DNA of 6,848 nt from Gemmataceae bacterium. Lineage in GTDB: Bacteria; Planctomycetota; Planctomycetia; Gemmatales; Gemmataceae. The first letter of the stretch is position 1. Every line of letters begins with the position of its first letter. Both the position numbers and the translations under genes were made by a program. The stretch is from contig JADLBT010000357.1 of NCBI GenBank assembly GCA_020847555.1, forward strand, positions 1 to 6,848, given 5' to 3'. The notes under the pieces are model-generated. The model searched no databases. It was given only the letters and a program-made list of their open reading frames with translations, and was not told the origin of the DNA. This document shows positions 1-5,742 of the stretch, in pieces.

Positions 1-397
1 GCTGGACTATCCCTGGGCCAACGCCAGCCACACCAGCGTGGTTCTGACACCTCAGGGCGAGTGGCACTGGTGGACCTTCGCGGGAGGCAAGGCGAACGCC
101 GGGCTCGCCTACGCCCTGTCCGAGGCGCTGGGCCACCGCGCGACGTGGGACAACTTCGCCGTCCGCGTCCAGGGGGGGCCAAGGGCCGATGAGATCGAAG
201 GGGCCGTCCGTTCGCTTCGCGGGGCAGCACCTGAAGGGATTGTCGCGGCCGTGGACGAGCGTGCGCTGGAAGGCCTCAAGTTCGCCGAGTGCTTGCCGCC
301 GGGCCAGGCGGTCGCGGTCGTGCGGACCCGCCTGGCCGACCCCGCCGTATTCTCTAACGTTCTCGGCAACCTCGTGCGCATCGTCGTCGGTCATTGA
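1..397 (+). CDS. C-terminal end of a probable DEAD/DEAH-box (Lhr/Ski2-like) helicase, 5'-truncated by window edge
   Basis: The reading frame is open from base 2 to a TGA at 395-397, giving about 131 visible residues with no start of its own; the GTG at 38 is internal, since the frame continues upstream with LDYPWANASHTS. The visible part holds a segment WHWWTFAGGKANAGLAYAL followed later by GLKFAECLPPGQAVAVV. I associate this pairing ('WWTFAG..AN..LA' and 'LKF...LP..LA') with the C-terminal region of large superfamily-2 DEAD/DEAH helicases of the Lhr-like type, which unwind DNA or RNA using ATP. No helicase motif (Walker A, DExH, motif VI) lies inside the window, so the helicase call is a family-memory inference; that this is a real coding end is much surer. 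It ends 36 bases before the DUF262 gene on the same strand, which suggests co-transcription. Confidence 0.6.
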   Translation, partial: LDYPWANASHTSVVLTPQGEWHWWTFAGGKANAGLAYALSEALGHRATWDNFAVRVQGGPRADEIEGAVRSLRGAAPEGIVAAVDERALEGLKFAECLPPGQAVAVVRTRLADPAVFSNVLGNLVRIVVGH

Positions 398-433
398 CAA
401 CGCCTGGGACGGCACATTCTGTGAGAGATACCG

Positions 434-2155
434 ATGGACCTGAACCCGAACCAACGAATCTACGATGTCCTCCAGGCGATGGACCGAGGCGTGTACCGCG
501 TGCCCAGCATCCAGCGCGGCTACGAATGGGGGCCGGACCGGGTCACCAAGCTGCTCGACTCGATCATGAGCGGCTACCCGATCGGCGCCATCATGGTCTG
601 GCGCCCGACCCCCGAGATCCGCGCGGACATCCCCACGCGGCGTTTCACCGACAAGTTCGAGTCCGCACGGGATTACCTGTCCGAACCGCCGCACCCCGCC
701 GACTCGGAGGCCTACCTGGTCCTGGACGGCCAGCAGCGGCTCCAGTCGATGTACCTCGGCTTCTTCGGCAGCTACGACGGCCGCCGCGTGTTCTTGCAGC
801 TCGACCATATCCCTTCCGACGTCGAGGACGACACCGACTACCGTTTCGAGTTCCTCACGGTAGACGAAGCCCGCGATCGGCCCGAGATGATCCACCTCTC
901 GGAGATCATCAAGCTCGACGCCGACACCAAGTTCGACTTCGCCGAGAAGCTAGCGAAGCGTCTGTGCGAGGGGATCGCCGACGGCCTAGAGCGGCAGAAA
1001 GCCCTGGACCGGAAGCGGTCGCACATCAGCAGGAACATCGACCGCTTCCTGGAGCGGTTCAACATGAAGACCTCGCTACTGTTCCAGGAGGTGGAACGGC
1101 GGCACAACTATGACCATGTGCTGGAGATCTTCGAGCGGGTCAACAGCGGCGGCATGGTCCTGGACAAGTCCGACCTGCTGTTCTCGACACTGAAGCTCAA
1201 GCTGCGGCAGATGGAGCAGCGGTTCACCGACGCTGTCAACTTCCTCAACCAGGGCAACCGACACAGCTTCAACACCGACTTCCTCATCAAGGCCGCCCTG
1301 GTGATCTTCGACCAGAAGGCGAAGTACGAGGTCACCAAGCTGAAGGACCCGGACTTCCTCAAGAAGCTGGAGGGCAAGTTCGAGGAGCTGAACACCTGCC
1401 TGCGGCAGACATACGCCTGGCTGGACGACGTGGCCCAGATCAAGTGCGACCGCTTCCTCCGCAGCCGCCTGGCGCTGATCCCCATCCTCGACTACATGAT
1501 GCTGTCGGGCCAGCGCGACAAGCCGGACGGCGACAACGGGCGGGCGATGCGGCAGTACCTGTACATGGCCTTCGTCCTGCGGCTGTTCTCTCGCGCCCCG
1601 GACAGCGTCCTCGACCAGATTCACAACCGCCTGGCCGAGGCGGTCAAGAAGGACCCGCGTACGTTCCCGATCCAGACGCTCCGGGAGTTCATGGCCCAGC
1701 GGCAGAAGGCCCAGTACCGCCTGGAAGAGCACCACCTCAACGACGACGCCGACCTGATGCTCAACATCGTGGACGGCGGCGTGCTGCAGATCGACCCCGC
1801 CGACCCGACCCGGCACCCCAAGGACCTGAAGCTGGAGGTCGATCATATCTTCCCGCGCTCGAAGCTCATCGAGGCTGGCCTGGGCGACGTGGCGGACCAC
1901 CTCGGCAACTACCGCCTGATCGTCATGCCGGCCAACCGACGGAAGCAGGCGAAGATGCCCGACGACAAGACGGCCTTCTACGGCAGGGGCGACGGCCAGG
2001 TGGAGGTGCCTTACAAGGCAGCCCTCGCCAAGTTGAACCGAGAGACGTTCCTCACCTTCCGCGACGCCCGGGCCAGGCTGATCCGGCAGCAGGTAGAGGC
2101 GTTCCTGGGGTTGGCCGGGGGCGGACCGCCAACTGCGCCGACCGCGTCCACATGA
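434..2155 (+). CDS. DUF262/HNH (DUF1524-like) GmrSD-type nuclease protein
   Basis: This 573-residue protein has the layout of single-chain GmrSD-like proteins, in which an NTP-dependent DUF262 (ParB/sulfiredoxin-like) domain drives a C-terminal HNH nuclease; characterised members cut modified phage DNA (type IV restriction). The DUF262 marks are P24-SIQRGYEW (residues 24-32), SIMSGYPIGAIMVW (43-56), the nucleotide-site motif LVLDGQQRLQSMY (95-107) and IFERVNSGGMVLDKSDLL (232-249). Residues about 250-450 are mostly helical-looking with many charged residues. The HNH part starts at LEVDHIFPRSKL (467-478; D470, H471), followed by HLGNYRLI (489-496) and N501 with nearby lysines, the usual order for DUF1524. 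A Gly/Pro/Thr-rich tail follows residue 560. The ATG at 434 has only a weak purine-rich GAGAGA (423-428) upstream, but the motif-bearing region begins shortly after it. The target (modified DNA, plain phage DNA or other) cannot be read from the sequence. Confidence 0.9.
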   Translation: MDLNPNQRIYDVLQAMDRGVYRVPSIQRGYEWGPDRVTKLLDSIMSGYPIGAIMVWRPTPEIRADIPTRRFTDKFESARDYLSEPPHPADSEAYLVLDGQQRLQSMYLGFFGSYDGRRVFLQLDHIPSDVEDDTDYRFEFLTVDEARDRPEMIHLSEIIKLDADTKFDFAEKLAKRLCEGIADGLERQKALDRKRSHISRNIDRFLERFNMKTSLLFQEVERRHNYDHVLEIFERVNSGGMVLDKSDLLFSTLKLKLRQMEQRFTDAVNFLNQGNRHSFNTDFLIKAALVIFDQKAKYEVTKLKDPDFLKKLEGKFEELNTCLRQTYAWLDDVAQIKCDRFLRSRLALIPILDYMMLSGQRDKPDGDNGRAMRQYLYMAFVLRLFSRAPDSVLDQIHNRLAEAVKKDPRTFPIQTLREFMAQRQKAQYRLEEHHLNDDADLMLNIVDGGVLQIDPADPTRHPKDLKLEVDHIFPRSKLIEAGLGDVADHLGNYRLIVMPANRRKQAKMPDDKTAFYGRGDGQVEVPYKAALAKLNRETFLTFRDARARLIRQQVEAFLGLAGGGPPTAPTAST

Positions 2156-2217
2156 GCGACACGCTCGGGTGGGCGGCATCTCACCCGCAGCACGTTACAC
2201 GGTCCTGGATCCTGACG

Positions 2218-3015
2218 ATGAGCAGTCAATCACGTCCTTTCGTCTGGCAGATGATCCGCGAGGCGGTGGACGCCCTGGGCGGGTCGACCACTAACGTCGC
2301 CGTCCGCGACTGGATCCTGGAGCGCTACCCCGGTACGAACACCTCCACCATCCAGGCCCAGATCATCGTCTGCACGGTGAATCACGCTTCGCGCGTTCAC
2401 TACCCCGAGAACCAGAAGCCGCGTCGGGCCGAGTCCCAGTACGACTTCCTGTTCCGGCTGGAACGCGGCCGGCTGGAGTTGTACGATCCCGCCCGCCACG
2501 GAGTGTGGGAGATTGTTGAGGGCGAGGACGGCCGGCTACTCGTCGCCCAGGCCGAAGAAGGCCCCGATGTCGGCGGCGAGGCGGAAGGCGAGGCCTTCGC
2601 CGCCGAGGCCCACCTGCGCGACTACCTGACGAAGCATCTCGACGTGATCGAGGCGGGACTGCAGTTGTTCGTCGATGACGAGGGGACGGTCGGGGTGGAG
2701 TACGCCACCGACGTCGGGCGCATCGACATACTGACGGTTGATGCGCAGGGAGGGATCCTGATCATCGAGCTGAAGGTGAGCCGCGGCCCCGACGCCGTCT
2801 GCGGGCAACTACTTCGCTACCGGGGCTGGGTCAGACGGCACCTGGCGACCGGGCGTCGCGTCCGGGGCCTGATCATTGCCCAGCACATCTCCGACCGGAT
2901 CCGCTACGCGCTCGCCGACGTCGAGGACGTGTACCTGAAGGAGTACGTCCTCAACATCTCGCTCAAGGACGTACCGCAGTTGGGCCCGCCACAGGAAAGC
3001 GGACAGCAGGCGTAA
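2218..3015 (+). CDS. NucS/EndoMS-type endonuclease domain protein with an unusual N-terminal domain
   Basis: The 265-residue product has two parts. Residues 130-250 match the nuclease domain of NucS/EndoMS (DUF91, PD-(D/E)XK fold): VEYATDVGRIDILTVD with D170, LIIELKVSRG with E184 and K186, and GQLLRYRGWVRRHLA with Q197, so the D-ExK-Q active site is complete. Residues 7-100 form another domain (FVWQMIREAVDALGG, VRDWILERYPGTN, IVCTVNHASRVHYPEN, YDFLFRLERGRLELYDP) that I read as a winged-helix-like DNA-binding or specificity domain; an acidic Glu/Ala-rich linker at 100-130 joins them. The N-terminal domain of mismatch-specific EndoMS is not present, so a role in housekeeping mismatch repair is unlikely and a defence or accessory role is favoured. 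The start is uncertain: ATG 2218 lies just before the first domain-like residues, while in-frame ATG 2152 overlaps the previous stop as ATGA and would add 22 residues of no recognisable character. Neither has a good Shine-Dalgarno. Confidence 0.82.
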   Translation: MSSQSRPFVWQMIREAVDALGGSTTNVAVRDWILERYPGTNTSTIQAQIIVCTVNHASRVHYPENQKPRRAESQYDFLFRLERGRLELYDPARHGVWEIVEGEDGRLLVAQAEEGPDVGGEAEGEAFAAEAHLRDYLTKHLDVIEAGLQLFVDDEGTVGVEYATDVGRIDILTVDAQGGILIIELKVSRGPDAVCGQLLRYRGWVRRHLATGRRVRGLIIAQHISDRIRYALADVEDVYLKEYVLNISLKDVPQLGPPQESGQQA

Positions 3016-3342
3016 GGCTGTCTTCCCCGACCTGCAGATCGGAGCGCCGTCGCAGTACAAGGCCGGTGAAGCACCTCCTCGGGCGAATTGTAAGCACGCT
3101 CACGCGGAGGTTCCGCACTGCCGACGGGACGCAGGGCTCGGCCCGTCTATCGCCACACCTCGTGCTCCCCATCCCCTCCCACATGAAATAGCGGACAATC
3201 CGTGTCACTATTCCGTGACCCGGCCGGCTAACTCTCGGATCCTCGGGAGTGCGGTGATGCAACGACGATTCGCCACGTCCTCATCGCCGCGCAGCCGGCA
3301 TCTTCTCTGACCCGATCGAGTTCACCCCCGCCCGGCCGCGGT
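3016..3342. other. Non-coding stretch between the two gene modules
   Basis: No convincing gene is present here. Open frames crossing it on the minus strand (for example 3262 down to 2963) give low-complexity, arginine-rich translations with no recognisable motif and run into the NucS-type gene. The base composition is visibly less G+C-biased than that of the flanking genes, with short AT-rich patches such as ACATGAAATAG around 3181-3191. Two small hairpins are visible (3104-3116 and 3123-3147); neither is followed by a T-run, so terminator activity is possible but not shown. The promoter for the downstream operon probably lies in or near this stretch, but I cannot point to a convincing -35/-10 pair. 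Confidence 0.6.
3104..3147 (+). terminator. Two adjacent small hairpins, possible weak terminator of the left operon
   Basis: The first hairpin is GCGGA (3104-3108), loop GGT, TCCGC (3112-3116). The second is GACGGG (3123-3128), a 13-base loop, CCCGTC (3142-3147). They lie about 90-130 bases after the stop of the NucS-type gene. No poly-T run follows either stem, and stems of 5-6 pairs are expected by chance in GC-rich DNA, so this is a weak call. Confidence 0.2.
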
Positions 3343-3383
3343 GGCCAGGGCGGTTCGGTTCCCCAACCGGACCGCCCTCGGCC
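3343..3383 (+). promoter_or_regulatory. Strong leader hairpin upstream of the sigma-like gene
   Basis: The left arm AGGGCGGTTCGGTT (3347-3360) pairs with AACCGGACCGCCCT (3365-3378) over a CCCC loop, giving 13 Watson-Crick pairs plus one T-G pair. With a single bulged C (3379) the stem extends by GGCC (3343-3346) pairing with GGCC (3380-3383). It ends 25 bases before the AAGGAG of the next gene, so it would lie in the 5' leader if transcription starts upstream, or act as an operator or terminator otherwise. The absence of a T-run straight after it argues against a simple intrinsic terminator. The function is inferred only from position and symmetry. Confidence 0.5.
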
Positions 3384-3408
3384 GTGGTCCGGGGACGGTC
3401 CCTTCTTC

Positions 3409-3414
3409 AAGGAG
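3409..3414 (+). promoter_or_regulatory. Shine-Dalgarno deciding the sigma-like gene start
   Basis: AAGGAG ends 10 bases before ATG 3425. The frame stays open upstream to a GTG at 3341, but that start has no comparable site and its extra residues would be encoded by the hairpin arms, so ATG 3425 is preferred. Confidence 0.7.
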
Positions 3415-3424
3415 ATCGTCCCCG

Positions 3425-4051
3425 ATGATTACGCGCTCCATCCCCGCGCCCCGCGCACACGCGCTCCACCGGCTCCAGCAGACCTTCGTGACCGCAATCC
3501 TGCCTCGCATCGAAGCCCACGGCCGGATCTACTTCCGCCACGTCCGCTGCCTTAACCAGAAGGAGGAGCTGCTGGACGAGATGGCGGCGTTGTGCTGGAA
3601 GTGGTTCCTGCGCCTGGTCCGCCGCGGCAAGGATGTCCTGCAGTTCGTCAGCGCCCTGGTCACCTACGCCGCCCGCGCCGTGGGAAGCGGCCGCCGCGTC
3701 TGCGGCCACGAGAGGGCCAGAGACGTCCTGTCGCCCGTGGCCCAGCGCCGGCACGGCTTCACCGTCAGCCGGCTGCCGGGCTGCAGCACGCTGCACGGCA
3801 ACCCGCTGGACGAGGCGCTGCAGGACAACACCGTCTCGCCGGTGCCCGAGCAGGTGGCGTTCCGGCTGGACTTCCCCGCCTGGCGCCGCACGCACTGCGA
3901 GCGTGACCGCCGCCTGATCGACCGCCTCATGCTCGGCGAGCGCACCCTGGACGCCAGCCGCGCCTTCGGCCTCTCGCCGGCGCGCGTCTCGCAGAAGCGG
4001 CGCGAGTTCCGTCACGACTGGCAGATCTTCTGCGGCGGGGCCGAACGATGA
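3425..4051 (+). CDS. Sigma-like (ECF-type) or HTH DNA-binding protein, planctomycete type
   Basis: The 208-residue product ends with a clear helix-turn-helix segment, residues 161-198: DRRLIDRLMLGERTLDASRA then FGLSPARVSQKRREFRHDW, which reads like sigma-70 region 4 (a short helix, 'A..FG.S..RVSQ.R..F'). Residues 12-90 (helical, with FRHVRC, KEELLDEMAALCWKWFLRLV and ALVTYAARAV) sit where an ECF sigma factor would carry region 2, but I cannot trace the canonical region 2 residues with confidence. The middle section around residues 110-157 (HGFTVSRLPGCSTLHGNPL, VPEQVAFRLDFPAW) is not a standard sigma element. I recall similar proteins in Gemmata-like planctomycetes next to TIGR02996 genes. Likely role: transcription control of this operon or its own regulon, by inference. 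The start at 3425 follows the AAGGAG at 3409. Its last bases overlap the next gene as ATGA (4048-4051), so the two are probably translationally coupled. Confidence 0.75.
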   Translation: MITRSIPAPRAHALHRLQQTFVTAILPRIEAHGRIYFRHVRCLNQKEELLDEMAALCWKWFLRLVRRGKDVLQFVSALVTYAARAVGSGRRVCGHERARDVLSPVAQRRHGFTVSRLPGCSTLHGNPLDEALQDNTVSPVPEQVAFRLDFPAWRRTHCERDRRLIDRLMLGERTLDASRAFGLSPARVSQKRREFRHDWQIFCGGAER

Positions 4052-4854
4052 GCGGGCTGTACCAGCACCCCCAGGTGCTCGCCCTGCTGCAGGCCGCCCG
4101 CGAGCAGCCCGAGGACGACGGCCCCCGGCTCGTCCTGGCCGATTGGCTGGAGGAGGCAGGCGACGCCCACCGCGCCGAGTTCCTCCGCCTGCAATGTGCC
4201 CTCGGCCCCGGCCCCGGGTGGCCTGACGAGTCGGCACGGTCCCGAGCCCGGGAGCGCGTCGCCGAGCTGCTCGCCCGGTTCGGCGGCGCCTGGCTGGACC
4301 CGTTGTGGCAACACGGCGGCGTCTGGCACCGCGGCTTGCTCTCGGTCGAGCTGGACCGGCTGCGCGTCCCTGATGGCCTTGGCGAGATGCTGCCCTGGAT
4401 CGACACGCTCCACTTCGAGGTCCCCGGCCGCGTGGCCCTGCGCTGGGCGGTCGCCCTGACCGCCCGGGCCTCGCCCAACCACGTCACCCTTCGACTGCGC
4501 CGGCCCTTCCCGGCAGACGTCCTGCTCGACCTGCTCGGCGAGGCGATGCCCTCGTCCTGTCTATGCACTCTCACCTTCCGCTGGCCGCCGGGCACGGGGC
4601 TGCGGACGGATGAGGGCGTCCTGATCAACCTGCCTGACGACTTCTTCGCCCGCCTGACGGCGCTACCGCTGGGCCGGCACCTGACCCATCTCGGCTCGAT
4701 CTTCCTGCTGGGCGAGGGCCAGGTCCGTGTGCTGAGGGCGGCCGGCATCGAGCCGGTCCTGGTCCTCGATCCGCACTGGCCCCACGCACTTCCACTCCCG
4801 GACCTCCGTCAGCGACGAGTGGCACTTCGCGTATCACTGCCCCGTTCGTCCTGA
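4048..4854 (+). CDS. TIGR02996 (repeat-companion) domain protein
   Basis: The first 52 of 268 residues match the TIGR02996 domain: a short helix with LLQAAREQPEDDGPR, then LVLADWLEEAGDAHRAEFLRL and QCAL (residues 28-52). This domain is a hallmark of planctomycete genomes, where it usually heads proteins with leucine-rich-repeat-like or similarly repetitive C-termini; its biochemical role is unknown. Here the rest (residues 80-268) contains stretches such as GGAWLDPLW, VWHRGLLSVELDRLRVP, NHVTLRLRRPF and LTHLGSIFLLGEGQVRVL, which could be degenerate beta/leucine-rich units. I see no catalytic motif, signal peptide or membrane segment, so the protein is probably cytoplasmic and may serve as a scaffold or binding partner. 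It starts inside the last codons of the sigma-like gene (ATGA overlap) and is followed after 52 bases by the first PP-loop gene. Confidence 0.85.
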   Translation: MSGLYQHPQVLALLQAAREQPEDDGPRLVLADWLEEAGDAHRAEFLRLQCALGPGPGWPDESARSRARERVAELLARFGGAWLDPLWQHGGVWHRGLLSVELDRLRVPDGLGEMLPWIDTLHFEVPGRVALRWAVALTARASPNHVTLRLRRPFPADVLLDLLGEAMPSSCLCTLTFRWPPGTGLRTDEGVLINLPDDFFARLTALPLGRHLTHLGSIFLLGEGQVRVLRAAGIEPVLVLDPHWPHALPLPDLRQRRVALRVSLPRSS

Positions 4855-4906
4855 TCCCGCCTGTCCACCGACCCGCGCCCTTTCAACTTGACCCGGAGAC
4901 AACACG

Positions 4907-5701
4907 ATGGCGCCCGACCTTCTCTCCTACCACTGGATCGTCCTCAGCTCCTCGGCCGGCAAGGACTCGCAGACCATGCTGGATGTCGTCGTCGAGCAGT
5001 GCGACGCCGCCGGCGTGCCGCGCGAGCGGCTGGTCGTCGCTCACGCCGACCTCGGCCGCGTCGAGTGGCCGGGAACGCGCGAGCTGGCCGAGGAGCAGGC
5101 CCGCCACTACGGCCTGGAGTTCGTCGCCGTCTCCCGCCCGCAGGGCGACCTGCTCGACCACATCCGCTCCCGCGGCAAGTTCCCCTCCCCCGCGGTTCGC
5201 TGGTGTACCAGCGACCACAAGAGGGGGCCCATCCGCACCGTCTTCACCCGGCTGGCCGCCCGCTCGCGGCAGGCCGGCGTCTGGCGCGTCCGCATCCTGA
5301 GCTGCCTGGGGATGCGGGCCGAGGAGAGCCCGGCCCGAGCCCGCCGCCTTCCCTTCAGCTACGACGCCGCCGCCAGCAACGGCCGGCGCCACGTCGATGT
5401 CTGGTTGCCACTGCACGCCTGGAGCACGCAGCAGGTCTGGGACCGCATCCGCACCAGCGGCGTGCGGCACCACCCGGCCTACGACCTGGGGATACCCAGG
5501 CTGTCCTGCTGCTTCTGCATCTTCGCGCCCCGGTCGGCCCTCTTGCTGGCCGGCAAGCACAACCCCGAGCTGCTCGCCGAGTACGTCGCGGTCGAGCGCG
5601 CGACCGGCCACTCGTTCCGGCTGGAGCTGCCGCTGGCCTCGGTCCAGCAGGCCCTCGCCGAGGGCGAGGAGCCTGGCCCCGTCCACGACTGGTTCATGTG
5701 A
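4907..5701 (+). CDS. PAPS reductase-family PP-loop ATPase with CC-x-C cysteines
   Basis: The 264-residue product carries the PP-loop of the PAPS reductase/adenine-nucleotide alpha-hydrolase superfamily at residues 11-22 (IVLSSSAGKDSQ; S15, G18, K19, D20, S21), where ATP is activated by AMP transfer. VVAHADLGRVEWPGT (43-57) is the strand-2 segment. RWCTSDHK (98-105, C100) matches the 'R.CT..K' motif of this family and GMRAEES (135-141) the 'G.R..ES' substrate/nucleotide motif. A cluster C201-C202-x-C204 (PRLSCCFCIFAPRS) could, with C100, hold an Fe-S cluster as in DndC-like or TtcA-like enzymes; this is inference. It is not a typical assimilatory PAPS reductase: the usual C-terminal ECGLH-type catalytic motif is absent and no sulphate-assimilation gene is nearby. 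ATG 4907 follows GGAG (4895-4898) at 8 bases. Likely role: activation of a carbonyl or phosphate group in nucleotide, RNA or DNA modification; substrate unknown. Confidence 0.88.
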   Translation: MAPDLLSYHWIVLSSSAGKDSQTMLDVVVEQCDAAGVPRERLVVAHADLGRVEWPGTRELAEEQARHYGLEFVAVSRPQGDLLDHIRSRGKFPSPAVRWCTSDHKRGPIRTVFTRLAARSRQAGVWRVRILSCLGMRAEESPARARRLPFSYDAAASNGRRHVDVWLPLHAWSTQQVWDRIRTSGVRHHPAYDLGIPRLSCCFCIFAPRSALLLAGKHNPELLAEYVAVERATGHSFRLELPLASVQQALAEGEEPGPVHDWFM

Positions 5702-5724
5702 CCCTGCCTTCCCACGCCGACATG

Positions 5725-5733
5725 AAAGGAGGT
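5725..5733 (+). promoter_or_regulatory. Near-perfect Shine-Dalgarno of the second PP-loop gene
   Basis: AAAGGAGGT ends 9 bases before ATG 5743. It also rules out the in-frame ATG at 5722, which this site overlaps. It is the strongest ribosome binding site in the window. Confidence 0.85.
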
Positions 5734-5742
5734 CGCCGCTGC

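Noticed and set aside
394..422. An exact TTGACA at 394-399, resembling a -35 box just before the DUF262 gene
   Set aside because: It overlaps the stop codon of the upstream gene and no good -10 box follows at 16-18 bases (the best is CATTCT at 415-420, only 15 bases away). A single hexamer in this position is weak evidence, and the short gap favours co-transcription.
1076..2179. A long minus-strand open frame (367 codons) across the DUF262/HNH gene
   Set aside because: It is antisense to a gene with clear domain motifs. Its translation is rich in Val/Leu/Gln/Arg with no recognisable motif, as expected for a shadow frame in GC-rich coding DNA.
2963..3262. A 99-codon minus-strand frame over the junction region, considered as a small gene
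   Set aside because: It runs into the 3' end of the NucS-type gene, has no Shine-Dalgarno that I can see, and its translation has no domain-like character.
3407..4237. A long minus-strand open frame (276 codons) across the sigma-like and TIGR02996 genes
   Set aside because: Its translation is low-complexity (Gly/Arg/Ala) and it is opposite two motif-supported genes; it is a shadow.
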